A stretch of 64,000 nucleotides of DNA from Bacteroidota bacterium (GCA_016124585.1 WGNL01000023.1:124001-188000); one strand, 5' to 3'. Counted from the first letter of the stretch, positions 43,444-52,225 are shown. Notes: generated by a model from the letters alone, not told the origin. A program made the numbers and translations.

Positions 43444-45870
43444 ATGAACTGTTACAGAATTGCTGCAGCACTACTGCTCGGCCTAAATTTCCTTTGCCTT
43501 TCCAATACCTTTGCGCAAGCACAAGTGAGCGGAAAAATCACCGATGCGAAGAACCTGCCACTTCCTGGCGCTTCCGTTTTGCTCTTGAATGCAGCGGATT
43601 CTAGCCTAACCAAAGGCAATATTTCCAATGATGATGGAACGTTTCGACTGGATGAAATTGCTGGGGGAGACTACCTGCTTAGGATCACTATGGTAGGGTT
43701 TGCAGAGTACCTATCAAGTGTTTTTACAGTAGAAAATACTGGGCGTAAGTCATTGGAAACCATTGTGTTGAACGAAGAAGCTGCACAACTAAAAGAGGTG
43801 CAGGTAGTGGCCAAAAAGCCGTTTTTCGAACAGAAGATTGACCGGATGAACATCAACGTGGCAGCAAGCAGCGTGAATGCCGGGGGCAATGCCTTGCAGG
43901 TGCTACAACGTTCGCCGGGTGTGCTGGTCAACAAGCAGTCGAACAGCATTTCGATGAGTGGCAAAAACGGTGTCATTATCATGATTAATGGCAAAATCAG
44001 CCAGTTGCCGCCCGACGCCATTATTTCGCTGTTGGAAGGCACTTTGGCGGATAATATTGAACGCATTGAACTTATCCATACACCGCCTGCCAGTTTCGAT
44101 GCACAGGGCAGCGCTGGTGTCATCAATATTGTGCTGAAAAAAACGGCGGATGCGGGAATGAATGGCAGCTTTTCCATCAACGGCGGATATGGCAGACGAG
44201 AGAAGTATGGCACAGGCTTGAACCTAAACTTCCGGAAGGGAAAACTTAACCTCTTTGGCAATTATTCCATGCAGTTTGACCACAATCCGCAGAATTTCAC
44301 CAATTACCGTGGCATTCGGCGGGATGGAAATTTCATCGAAACAGATGGTAGCAGTCGGCGCTCACCAGACCTTTGGACGCAGAACGGGCGCTTTGGGGCT
44401 GATTACCAACTGACCGAAAAAACGACAGTGGGCGTTCTGGGAAGTTATTTTGACCGTTACTGGGATATGGACGCAGAAAACAAGATTTTTCACCGTACCA
44501 ATGGCATCCAAGATAGCGTGACCCGCATGTACACTCATGAACTTAATCGCTGGCATTCACTGGCCGGGAATTTTAATATACAGCATAAATTCAATGAAAA
44601 TCAAACCCTCAGTTTTGACGCTGATTATATTGATTATTATATCAAAAACCCCAGTGAATACCGATATTTTACAGAATTCAATGATGGGGAAACAGGAGAT
44701 GAACATCAATTGCGTCTGACAAAGGACACCCCCATCAACATTGCCGTTGCAAAGGCAGATTATACACAGTCATTCAAGAATGAGACGCAATTGGAGGCGG
44801 GATTAAAATTCGCACAATCGAATTTTGACAATGATGTGCGGGTGGAAAACCTTGAATCCACTGGCTGGATGGCCGACTCTATGTTGACTTCCCGCTTTAA
44901 ATTAACAGAAGATATAGCTGCCGCATATAGCTCCATATCTTTTAAATTAAATGACAAAACAGATATGAAGCTGGGATTAAGATATGAATATACGAACACC
45001 AACCTTGGCTCCGAAGAACAGCCGAATGTGGTGGACAGAAAATATGGTTCTTGGTTTCCGAGCGTATATTTAATGCGGAAAATCAATGATGACCAAAGCA
45101 TCAATCTATCCTATAGCCGCCGCATATTCCGCCCAGGATTTACGCAACTTGCACCCTATCTTATTTTTTACGACCCGAGCACTGTTTCTGGTGGAAACCC
45201 TTCCTTGCAACCTGCGTTTGTCCATGCCATCCGCAGCGATTATCGTTATAAGGTTATCGGGTTAACGGTAGAGTACAACAAAGAGACTGAGTCAATGCGA
45301 GACTTACCACATGTGGACGTGGAGCATAATTCACACATCACCTATCCTGAAAATAATGGATCCACACAGACATTATACGCCATGATTAATGGAGCTTTTC
45401 AACCCACAAAATGGTGGGAAACACAGAACAATATGTTCTTGGTTTGGCAAGGATTTGATGTAGAATTGGAAGGTAAAAACTATGATTATAATTCTTATTT
45501 TCTGGGGGTAAATTCAAATCATAGCTTCAAATTGCCAAGTAAATTCTCCATTGACCTCTCCGCATTTTTCATTACCGCCAACCGCTACGGTGCAACCAAA
45601 TACCAGCCAAACGGGACGCTAAATGCTGGTATTTCAAAAGACTTTGGCGATAAATGGGGCAAAATTACGCTCAATTGCAATGACATCTTCCAGACCAACA
45701 ATTACCGTGGCACTACTCGGCAAGACGACCAAAACCTCTACGTGAAATCCGGCTACCTACAAGCTGAACGGGTTTTTATGTTGACTTGGAGCGGGCAGTT
45801 TGGAAACCGGAAACTGCGGGAAGCTAGGCAACGGTCTGGTGGAGCAGATGAGGAAAGAAGGCGGCTGTAA
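43444..45870 (+). CDS. TonB-dependent receptor with carboxypeptidase-regulatory-like N-terminus
   Basis: An 808-residue outer-membrane receptor. Signal peptide (LLLGLNFLCLSNTFAQAQ), then a carboxypeptidase-regulatory-like beta domain at about 28-100 (QVSGKITDAKNLPLPGASVL, FRLDEIAGGDYLLRITMVG), a plug region (VLQRSPGVLVNKQSNSISMS, GSAGVINIVLKK), and a large 22-strand-type barrel of the OMP_b-brl_3 group. The C-terminus is a poorly structured basic tail (KLREARQRSGGADEERRRL) rather than the usual terminal Phe strand, so the last strand may be slightly further in. Function: energised uptake of a ligand such as siderophore, peptide or glycan. It lies directly downstream of the hybrid two-component gene and may be its target. 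Confidence 0.92.
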   Translation: MNCYRIAAALLLGLNFLCLSNTFAQAQVSGKITDAKNLPLPGASVLLLNAADSSLTKGNISNDDGTFRLDEIAGGDYLLRITMVGFAEYLSSVFTVENTGRKSLETIVLNEEAAQLKEVQVVAKKPFFEQKIDRMNINVAASSVNAGGNALQVLQRSPGVLVNKQSNSISMSGKNGVIIMINGKISQLPPDAIISLLEGTLADNIERIELIHTPPASFDAQGSAGVINIVLKKTADAGMNGSFSINGGYGRREKYGTGLNLNFRKGKLNLFGNYSMQFDHNPQNFTNYRGIRRDGNFIETDGSSRRSPDLWTQNGRFGADYQLTEKTTVGVLGSYFDRYWDMDAENKIFHRTNGIQDSVTRMYTHELNRWHSLAGNFNIQHKFNENQTLSFDADYIDYYIKNPSEYRYFTEFNDGETGDEHQLRLTKDTPINIAVAKADYTQSFKNETQLEAGLKFAQSNFDNDVRVENLESTGWMADSMLTSRFKLTEDIAAAYSSISFKLNDKTDMKLGLRYEYTNTNLGSEEQPNVVDRKYGSWFPSVYLMRKINDDQSINLSYSRRIFRPGFTQLAPYLIFYDPSTVSGGNPSLQPAFVHAIRSDYRYKVIGLTVEYNKETESMRDLPHVDVEHNSHITYPENNGSTQTLYAMINGAFQPTKWWETQNNMFLVWQGFDVELEGKNYDYNSYFLGVNSNHSFKLPSKFSIDLSAFFITANRYGATKYQPNGTLNAGISKDFGDKWGKITLNCNDIFQTNNYRGTTRQDDQNLYVKSGYLQAERVFMLTWSGQFGNRKLREARQRSGGADEERRRL

Positions 45871-45929
45871 ACATCTACCCTCTCATTAAAATAATACTAA
45901 GATTCGGCTTAATAATTTGTGATACAAAA

Positions 45930-45961
45930 AATCCTGCCCGGCCTATGCCCCGGGCAGGATT
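45930..45961 (-). terminator. bidirectional terminator hairpin
   Basis: AATCCTGCCCGG (45930-45941) and CCGGGCAGGATT (45950-45961) form a perfect 12-bp stem around an 8-base loop. On the minus strand a T run follows, ending the Spy-like gene; it also separates the convergent TonB receptor gene. Confidence 0.85.
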
Positions 45962-45983
45962 ACAATTTAAAACCGACTGAATT

Positions 45984-46709
45984 TTATCCTTTTTTCAAGC
46001 CTTCCTTGTCTGGCTTGCCCTTCTGTTTGCCATGTTCGCCACGTTTAGCTTTTTGTTCTGCTTTCATTTGCTCCCATTTGGCAGCTTGATCTTTCGTGAG
46101 CACTTTGCTGATTTCAGCGTTATGGGCTTTTCGAAGATCTCGGTTAGCAGCTTTCTTCTTGCTTTTGTCGTCCGAAGGATTGGCCGCATCATGGTTGGCT
46201 CTTGCCTTTTCCGCATACTTCAGATTGATGGCTTTGATTTTGGCAGCTTGATCGGCGTTGAGTCCCAATTTTTCAGTCATCATGGCCGTTTCCCGCTCAG
46301 CACGTTGGGTAGGGTCGGATGGTCGACCGCCCATTTTGCCCCTGCCCTGACCCTGGCGTTCTGCTTTAATTTGCTCCCACTTGGCAGCTTGTTCCTTTGT
46401 GAAAACCTTGCTCAATTCGGCCTGCTGTTCCGTCCGCATAGCCTTGTGTGCTTCCTTCATTTTAGCCTTGTCGCCAGCATCTTTATTGGCAAAGTCGGCC
46501 TTCGCCTTTTCAGCGTACTTTAAGTTGATGGCCTTGACTTTAACTACTTGGTCGTTGCTGAGACCAAGTTTTTCGGTCATCATGGCAGTCTGTTTTTCGG
46601 CACGCTTGACCGGGTCAAATTCGTGGCCACCTTTTTTCTGAGCTTGGACAGCAGTGAATGCGAACGCTAGCAAGATGGCTAGCAGGACTGATTTCTTAAG
46701 CATTTTCAT
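45984..46709 (-). CDS. Spy/DUF4890-like secreted helical repeat protein
   Basis: A 241-residue protein with signal peptide (KSVLLAILLAFAFTAVQAQ). The mature part consists of two nearly identical helical units of about 95 residues, each starting RAEKQTAMMTEKLGLSNDQV or the close variant RAERETAMMTEKLGLNADQA and ending KVFTKEQAAKWEQIKAE or KVLTKDQAAKWEQMKAE. The unit resembles LTxxQ-type Spy/CpxP-like periplasmic chaperones that bind unfolded proteins. A basic Lys/Gly tail follows. The duplication is clear and recent in appearance. Its promoter region is shared with the divergent LytS/LytTR pair, which contains candidate LytTR boxes. Confidence 0.82.
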   Translation of the reverse strand: MKMLKKSVLLAILLAFAFTAVQAQKKGGHEFDPVKRAEKQTAMMTEKLGLSNDQVVKVKAINLKYAEKAKADFANKDAGDKAKMKEAHKAMRTEQQAELSKVFTKEQAAKWEQIKAERQGQGRGKMGGRPSDPTQRAERETAMMTEKLGLNADQAAKIKAINLKYAEKARANHDAANPSDDKSKKKAANRDLRKAHNAEISKVLTKDQAAKWEQMKAEQKAKRGEHGKQKGKPDKEGLKKG

Positions 46710-46788
46710 AATTATAGATTTTGATTGTTTGATTTAAAAATGATGGAACAAAGCTGCGAGGAAACGTCCTGCGCCACCAATTTATTCA

Positions 46789-46815
46789 ATGAACACCAAA
46801 TATTTATCCATGAAC
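46789..46815 (-). promoter_or_regulatory. candidate LytTR binding boxes (direct repeats, 21 bp apart)
   Basis: Two ATGAAC hexamers (46789-46794 and 46810-46815), which read GTTCAT on the minus strand, start exactly 21 bp apart, i.e. two helical turns, which matches the direct-repeat spacing bound by LytTR-domain regulators. A third, oppositely oriented GTTCAT is at 46872-46877, and 46803-46815 with 46872-46884 form a 13-bp perfect inverted repeat. The site lies between the Spy-like gene and the LytS/LytTR operon. Confidence 0.45.
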
Positions 46816-46922
46816 AAAGCACCTAAGTAGGTATTCCTGAGCAAAATAGTTTTCGTTGATAAATTGGCTTCGTTCATGGATAAAACTTTGGCGCAAACGC
46901 AGCATTTGTCCACATTTGCCGC

Positions 46923-47978
46923 ATGAACCTACAGTTGCAAAAGAACACGGTACTGCAAATCCTCTTCTGGGGAAGTTTCTGGGTACTCGTCCCGGTACTA
47001 CTTTCCGGTGACTGGGGAAGGGCAGACCGCTTCATTGTTCGCAACCTCGTGGTACTGGTCGGCATTAGCTTAATTGTCTGGGCAAACCTGGAATTGCTGC
47101 TCCCCCGACTTTTTTTTCAAAACAAACAACTAGCCTACGTGCTCGCAGGCACTGGCCTGTTGCTGGCCGTCGTGTGGCTGGTTGACTGGGACATGGCACC
47201 TTGGGCAGACTATTTTCACCATCCTCCAATCAAGGGAAAATTCAACGACCGGGACGGCCTATCTGCTCGGCAATGGATGCGGATACTCAGCGAAGCCATG
47301 CCCTATTTCACGGCATGGATTGGCAGTTCGCTCTTCGAAACAGCTGCATACGCCCGGCGGAAAGAAAAGGAAATGGCCGTTTTGCGAAGCGAAAAACTGG
47401 AATCGGAATTAAAATTCCTGAAATCCCAGGTCAACCCGCATTTCTTGTTCAATGCCTTGAACAATATCTACACCCTGTCTGTCCTGAAATCGGATGCTGC
47501 ACCGGAAAACCTGCTCAAGCTCTCCGCCATGCTGCGCTACGTTTTATACGACTGCAAGGAGGCAACAGTGCCGCTGGGCAAGGAAATTGAGTACCTGCGG
47601 CATTTCATAGACCTGAACCTGCTCAAGGACAGCCGTGGAATGAACGTGAAGGCTCATTTGGACGAAAGCCGCCCGAACCTGCGCATCGCACCGATGCTCT
47701 TCCTGCCCTTCGTAGAGAATGCGTTCAAGCACAGCAAAGTCGAGGATTTGGCAAAAGGCTGGATTGACATTCAACTAGAAACGGCAGAAAACACTGTTGT
47801 TTTGGAGGTGAAAAACAGTTTGCCGAAGGAGAATTTTACCAAAAACGAAGTTGGGGGCATCGGGTTAGAGAATGTGCGGCGCCAGTTGGAATTGCTGTAT
47901 CCTGACAGACATGAATTAACGATTTTGAAGGAAGACGGCGTTTTTTCAGTACACCTAAAATTGTCACTAGCTAACTGA
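46923..47978 (+). CDS. LytS-type sensor histidine kinase
   Basis: A 351-residue kinase of the His_kinase/5TM-Lyt style: four N-terminal TM helices (ILFWGSFWVLVPVLLSG, VLVGISLIVWANLELLL, VLAGTGLLLAVVWLVDW and one near 115-140), a phospho-acceptor region QVNPHFLFNALNNIYTL (His173) and a HATPase domain with MLFLPFVENAFKHSKVE and GIGLENVRRQLELLYP. It phosphorylates the response regulator encoded 3 bases downstream; the pair is an operon. The signal sensed is unknown; related systems regulate envelope and surface functions. Confidence 0.93.
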   Translation: MNLQLQKNTVLQILFWGSFWVLVPVLLSGDWGRADRFIVRNLVVLVGISLIVWANLELLLPRLFFQNKQLAYVLAGTGLLLAVVWLVDWDMAPWADYFHHPPIKGKFNDRDGLSARQWMRILSEAMPYFTAWIGSSLFETAAYARRKEKEMAVLRSEKLESELKFLKSQVNPHFLFNALNNIYTLSVLKSDAAPENLLKLSAMLRYVLYDCKEATVPLGKEIEYLRHFIDLNLLKDSRGMNVKAHLDESRPNLRIAPMLFLPFVENAFKHSKVEDLAKGWIDIQLETAENTVVLEVKNSLPKENFTKNEVGGIGLENVRRQLELLYPDRHELTILKEDGVFSVHLKLSLAN

Positions 47979-47981
47979 CAA

Positions 47982-48710
47982 ATGACGAAATTTAACTGCC
48001 TTGTTGTGGATGACGAAGAGCTGGCCCGTGACCTGCTCGAAAACTATATCGTCAGGTTGCCGCATTTGGCACTGTTGGGCAAATGCCGTGACCCCTTTGA
48101 GGCACTTGACGCCCTAAGTTCACAGGCTGTAGATTTGCTTTTCCTCGACATCCAGATGCCAGGTATGACGGGCATGGAGTTCCTTCGGACGCTAAAAAAC
48201 AAGCCGCTAGTGGTATTTACTACGGCCTATTCCGAGTTTGCCCTGGAAAGCTACAATGTAGATGCCACGGACTACCTGCTGAAGCCATTTTCTTTTGAGC
48301 GTTTTGTGCAGGCAGTGAATAAGGCAACTGACATATTAGCGCTCCGTAAAGCTGCCGCTGCTGGGCCAGTGGCGCTGGAACCGGCAGTGGGAGCACCCGT
48401 ACCCAAGGGTTTTATTTTGGTGAAATCGGAACACAAAGTCCATCGCCTGCGCTACGAAGATATTTCCTACGTCGAGGGTATGCGGGAATATGTGGCCTAC
48501 CACACCCCACAAGGCCGCATTTTATCACTGAACTCCCTCAAAAGTTTAGAAGAAGAACTGCCCTCAGACCAGTTTTTGCGGATACACAAATCGTATATTG
48601 TAGCGGTGGATAGAATCAGCGCCATTGAAGGAAATCAAGTGGTGATCGGAAAGGAAAAACTGCCGATTGGGGCTAGCTACCGTGAGGTGGTAATGGAAAG
48701 GCTGATGTAA
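47982..48710 (+). CDS. LytTR-type response regulator
   Basis: A 242-residue regulator with an N-terminal CheY receiver (phospho-acceptor Asp56 in LLFLDIQMPGMTGMEF) and a C-terminal LytTR DNA-binding domain from about residue 135 (VEGMREYVAYHTPQGRILSL, FLRIHKSYIVAVDRISAIEG). Its kinase is the gene immediately upstream (3-base gap). It binds direct repeats with two-turn spacing; two candidate boxes lie in the upstream divergent region. A separate orphan LytTR fragment follows at 48729-49124. Confidence 0.94.
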   Translation: MTKFNCLVVDDEELARDLLENYIVRLPHLALLGKCRDPFEALDALSSQAVDLLFLDIQMPGMTGMEFLRTLKNKPLVVFTTAYSEFALESYNVDATDYLLKPFSFERFVQAVNKATDILALRKAAAAGPVALEPAVGAPVPKGFILVKSEHKVHRLRYEDISYVEGMREYVAYHTPQGRILSLNSLKSLEEELPSDQFLRIHKSYIVAVDRISAIEGNQVVIGKEKLPIGASYREVVMERLM

Positions 48711-48728
48711 GACAGAAGGCTTTTGTAG

Positions 48729-49124
48729 CACCCGCTGGCTTATTCTGGAACTCATCGCTGCCATCCAGCACAAACCCCTACCCTCGTTCCCAATGAGCCA
48801 AACTGCCTTTTCGTGAAGGCAGACCGCAAGGTCGTCAAAGTGGTTTTAGAGGAAATACTTTACGTGGAAGGCGTGAAAGATTACGTCAAAATCGTATTGC
48901 CAACGCAAAAAATCACTACTAAAATTTCCATTGGAAACTTCCTTAAGGAACTACCAGAAGACCGCTTCGTGCAAGTGCACAAATCTTTTATCGTAGCCAA
49001 AAACAAAATCAGCGCCTACACTGCACACGATGTGGAAATTGGGGAATTTGAAATACCTATCGGGCGGGTTTACAAGGAGGTGTTTTTGAAAACTATTGGC
49101 TCAATGCCAGTATCAGGGAAATGA
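48729..49124 (+). pseudogene. orphan LytTR domain, probable response-regulator remnant
   Basis: The reading frame is open from 48729 (after a TAG) to 49124 and encodes a LytTR domain: VKADRKVVKVVLEEILYVEG, then VKDYVKIVLPTQKITTKIS, DRFVQVHKSFIVAKNKISAY and a C-terminal IGRVYKEVFLKTIG. It is similar to the LytTR domain of the regulator just upstream. The receiver domain is missing; the only possible start is a GTG at 48813 directly before the domain, giving 103 residues. It may be a truncated paralogue or a small single-domain regulator. The preceding residues (TPTLVPNEPNCLF) are compatible with an interdomain linker. Confidence 0.6.
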
Positions 49125-49289
49125 GTCATGTCGGTGAACATCCACCAAATGCAACGGTTCAACTTATAAACCCCTTGGCCATTTAACCTAAGCTTTCAGG
49201 CTAAAATGCCGTTCCGAACGGCACCTAAAACCTACAAAAAAGTTCCGGAATGGAGTTTTGTCCTGACAACTTTTCAAAAAGAAATCGAC

Positions 49290-49715
49290 ATGAAAAATTT
49301 CATTCATTCCACCGCTACTTGGGCTTTGACCGCCCTGTTTTTCCTGATTTGCACCAATGCTTTTTCGCAGGTAACCACCACTTGGAAGGGAGGCACACCT
49401 GGCATGGAAAACGACTGGAACTGTGCCAAGAACTGGAGCAATTACAAAGTACCGGATGCTTTTTCCAATGTCATTATCCCCGATGTTTCCACCACTACGC
49501 AGGCTACACCTTTGATCAGACAGGGGCGTGCGGAAGTGAACACCTTGTACTTGGATTCAAACGCCAACTTAACGATTGACGAGTCAGCCCAATTGGTCAT
49601 CCATGAATCAGAAGGAAGTTTTATCCCCGATAATATCCGCTGCAAGGATTTGCTATGGTTCCTCAACGAATCAGAAGGACATAGCACCAAGCAAAGCACG
49701 GCCAGTCTGAAATAG
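49290..49715 (+). CDS. secreted hypothetical protein, T9SS-cargo-like N-terminal module
   Basis: A 141-residue protein with signal peptide (TWALTALFFLICTNAFSQ) and a module GMENDWNCAKNWSNYKVPDA followed by FSNVIIPDVSTT that is often seen at the start of large adhesin-like surface proteins of Bacteroidota. Here the protein stops after about 120 mature residues (LWFLNESEGHSTKQ), with no sorting domain. It could be a stand-alone secreted protein or a truncated large adhesin. The start at 49290 is chosen for the signal peptide. A bidirectional terminator follows at 49731-49773. Confidence 0.6.
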   Translation: MKNFIHSTATWALTALFFLICTNAFSQVTTTWKGGTPGMENDWNCAKNWSNYKVPDAFSNVIIPDVSTTTQATPLIRQGRAEVNTLYLDSNANLTIDESAQLVIHESEGSFIPDNIRCKDLLWFLNESEGHSTKQSTASLK

Positions 49716-49730
49716 GCGATCCACTTAATA

Positions 49731-49773
49731 AAAAAGCCCCGGCAGTTTACAACAAAACTGCCGGGGCTTTTTT
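49731..49773. terminator. bidirectional terminator
   Basis: An 18-bp stem (49731-49748 with 49755-49772; core GCCCCGGCAGTTT/AAACTGCCGGGGC) with A run before and T run after, usable for both the plus gene ending at 49715 and the minus gene ending at 49790. Confidence 0.9.
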
Positions 49774-49789
49774 ACACGGTTCGATAACC

Positions 49790-51082
49790 TTATTTCTCTA
49801 TCGAAATTTTGCTCAACAGCTTCAAGTTCGACCTGTCGTTGAAATCGTATTGGTAGAACCCGTCTTCGCCGATGACCATGGCTACATTATTGTTGCCAGG
49901 CAGCGAAATTACGTCCTGCGCAAAGAAATTATCGGCCTTGTCCAACAGGTGGTTACCTACGGTTTCAGGGTCAGTATTGTCATAAATCTCTAAACCGTAT
50001 CTGCCTTCGCAAAGTAGCAGGCTGTTGCCTTTGACGGAAAGACCATGTGGGTTTTTCATCGAAAACGATTTCTTCAGAATGGGGTTTGTTAGGTCAGTAA
50101 TGTCAATAACATCAAGTTGGTTGGGGCCTGCGCCACAGGCACTTCCGTCCCAGAGCGTTACGTAGGCATGGTTGCCATGGACAAAAACGGGGTCGCAGGC
50201 ACGGGCATGCTCAAAAACACTGAGTTGGACTGGGTTCAACGGGTCGCTGTTGTCGTAGATGTACATGCCCACGTTCGAACCGACGAAGAGCTTGTCGCCG
50301 TAAGGGAAAAGGGTTTCGAGATGAACGCCAATGGGTACTGTGGTTGCGGGTGTCGGACTGGTGGGTTGTTTCACATCGTAGATGCTCAGGTCATAACCAT
50401 CGTGCTGGATGGTGTAAAGATAATCGCCGATGATGGTGAAATGTGACAGTGAGCCGCCGGTACCGACATTTGAACTGCTGTTGCTTTCGGCAGAAGAGCT
50501 TAATGCTGCGTCAAAAGCAACATCGTTGGCAAAGCCGCCGCCACGTTTAACCCAACCGCCATTGAACTCATACAGACTGGACTGGTCGTCGCAACTCATT
50601 TCCTCCGTCACCTGGGTTTCTTTGTACTCCACAATGATCTGGTTATTGGCAATGTCCATCCAAAGCGGCTGCAACACGTTTTCGGCACGGCCCTCCACCA
50701 CAAAGTTGTTGAGGTTTATGACCAGCAAATCCACGTAACTATTGGCAAAAAGATAGCCGTCCTTGATAGCAAGATCAGTGATGCCTGGCACTTTGATAAA
50801 GTCTGTGTTCAATGGGTTGGCGGGGTTGCTGTTGTCAATCACATGGATACCCTCTGCCTTTTCCACAACGAACATCCGGTTGTTGTAGTAATTGATCTGG
50901 CCTGGGCTTTTAAGTTCCCTCGGTGCTTCCCGCACGGCGGTGCCGCTATGAACTTCATCCAAGGTCTTGTAAACGGGGTCAATGCGGGTATAGGTAACGG
51001 TTCGCTGGCATTTGTCCTTGATACAGCTCTGAAAGGTCAATGCTGACAAGGAAAGCAGCAGTAGCAGTGAAAAATTCTTCAT
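49790..51082 (-). CDS. LVIVD-repeat lipoprotein
   Basis: A 430-residue protein with a lipoprotein signal (SLLLLLSLSALTFQSC) and repeated beta-propeller-type LVIVD motifs: EGIHVIDNSNPANPLNTDFI, NVGMYIYDNSDPLNPVQLSV, NQLDVIDITDLTNPILKKSF, YGLEIYDNTDPETV. It is expected to be a surface or periplasmic propeller of unknown ligand. The frame extends upstream to 51124, but the start at 51082 gives a normal lipoprotein signal. It is convergent with the small secreted gene, with the terminator at 49731-49773 between. Confidence 0.85.
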   Translation of the reverse strand: MKNFSLLLLLSLSALTFQSCIKDKCQRTVTYTRIDPVYKTLDEVHSGTAVREAPRELKSPGQINYYNNRMFVVEKAEGIHVIDNSNPANPLNTDFIKVPGITDLAIKDGYLFANSYVDLLVINLNNFVVEGRAENVLQPLWMDIANNQIIVEYKETQVTEEMSCDDQSSLYEFNGGWVKRGGGFANDVAFDAALSSSAESNSSSNVGTGGSLSHFTIIGDYLYTIQHDGYDLSIYDVKQPTSPTPATTVPIGVHLETLFPYGDKLFVGSNVGMYIYDNSDPLNPVQLSVFEHARACDPVFVHGNHAYVTLWDGSACGAGPNQLDVIDITDLTNPILKKSFSMKNPHGLSVKGNSLLLCEGRYGLEIYDNTDPETVGNHLLDKADNFFAQDVISLPGNNNVAMVIGEDGFYQYDFNDRSNLKLLSKISIEK

Positions 51083-51217
51083 GATTTTTAGCATTTGATT
51101 TGGTTGAAAATTTGGCTTCAACAAGAAACGAGGGCGCCTCTTTTCTTCAATTTTGAAGACAGCGGAGCAGGTGGAAGTGGTTGGGTAAGCTGAAATTATT
51201 GGTATGAATCATAGCTT

Positions 51218-52225
51218 TTAGTGTTCACTATTTTTGGTCAAACTTATCAGAGAATTGGAAACCTTGTTCCTGTTCAATTGGTATTCCTCATAGGAAATAA
51301 TGCCCTTCAACTGATTGTTGTTGTTTCGGGTGTTTTGCGAAGCGATGCTGAGGAGCGTTTCGATGTTTTCGTTCCGGTGTTTTTTTAGGATTATCATTTC
51401 TTCAATAACTTTCTCAAGGTCATCATCAGCGATTTTCTCCAGCCAAGTTGTGCGGTTTGCCGAGGTGGTCAACTTAGCATACGCATCTTTTTTCTCCTCG
51501 ACCGTTTGACCATCACTTATCCATATATTCGACAGTTCGTAAAAATTTAATTCATTAATCCAATTAAAGGTATAAGCCAGTACAATCACGGAAAGCGGCA
51601 ATGCTGGCCCAATGATTATACTGTTCATGTGTACAAATTTACCTTCGATGAGGCCATCAGGTTGGTGTATTTGCAGCAAGATAAATATGCTAAAATATCC
51701 CACAGTTATAAGCGCAATAAAATTAAGCCCTCGACGAATAAAGTAACGTATAATCAAGGTACCTAAAAATAAAAGCGCCAATACACTGAAAGCAATGTCC
51801 AAGTAATATACCAACTGGAGGCCATTGGCTACTGAAATCGCAATGATCCAAGCCAAACCAGCGTACATGACACCATTTTTCCAATAAACATTCGTAACAA
51901 TTTTATCGACCACACTTGTGCCTAAGGAAAAATAGGATAATGACCATAAATAACACATGCTGATTAAACCAGAAATAATAAGATAGGTCTGCTGGTTGGA
52001 AAAATAGACAGAAATGACCCCAATTAAAAAATATAGCAAATTAGCGATGGACAAATATACTAGCCCATTTCCATCTTTATTGTTTGCCTTGATCTTACTT
52101 CTTGAGATTGCCCAAAAATAAATAAGGATAAAGAAAATCAATAAGCAAAATGAAGACAAAACCAGCCTATTCTTCATATCGGAAGATAGTCCATTAATAT
52201 TAAAAAAGTCGAGTATGGCTTGCAT
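51218..52225 (-). CDS. 7-TM membrane protein with C-terminal EAD11-like domain
   Basis: A 335-residue protein. Seven TM helices are visible at about residues 21-41, 55-76, 80-99, 119-138, 139-160, 166-186 and 202-223, in the style of 7TM sensor domains. The cytosolic tail from about 260 reads TTWLEKIADDDLEKVIEEMI, then ENIETLLSIASQNTRNNNNQ, then GIISYEEYQLNRNKVSNSLI, which matches the effector-associated domain EAD11 and lines up with the N-terminus of the protein at 18555-19277 (LEMIANDRLDSAL, ...). The start at 52225 removes an unlikely N-terminal extension to 52303. The combination suggests a membrane receptor that recruits effectors through homotypic EAD interactions. The gene is AT-rich. 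No effector gene is adjacent. Confidence 0.7.
   Translation of the reverse strand: MQAILDFFNINGLSSDMKNRLVLSSFCLLIFFILIYFWAISRSKIKANNKDGNGLVYLSIANLLYFLIGVISVYFSNQQTYLIISGLISMCYLWSLSYFSLGTSVVDKIVTNVYWKNGVMYAGLAWIIAISVANGLQLVYYLDIAFSVLALLFLGTLIIRYFIRRGLNFIALITVGYFSIFILLQIHQPDGLIEGKFVHMNSIIIGPALPLSVIVLAYTFNWINELNFYELSNIWISDGQTVEEKKDAYAKLTTSANRTTWLEKIADDDLEKVIEEMIILKKHRNENIETLLSIASQNTRNNNNQLKGIISYEEYQLNRNKVSNSLISLTKNSEH

Noticed and set aside
47971-47981. GCTAACTGACA at the kinase stop, resembling the repeat element at 22996 and 23454
   Set aside because: Only the central 11 bases match and they lie in a coding end; taken as coincidence.
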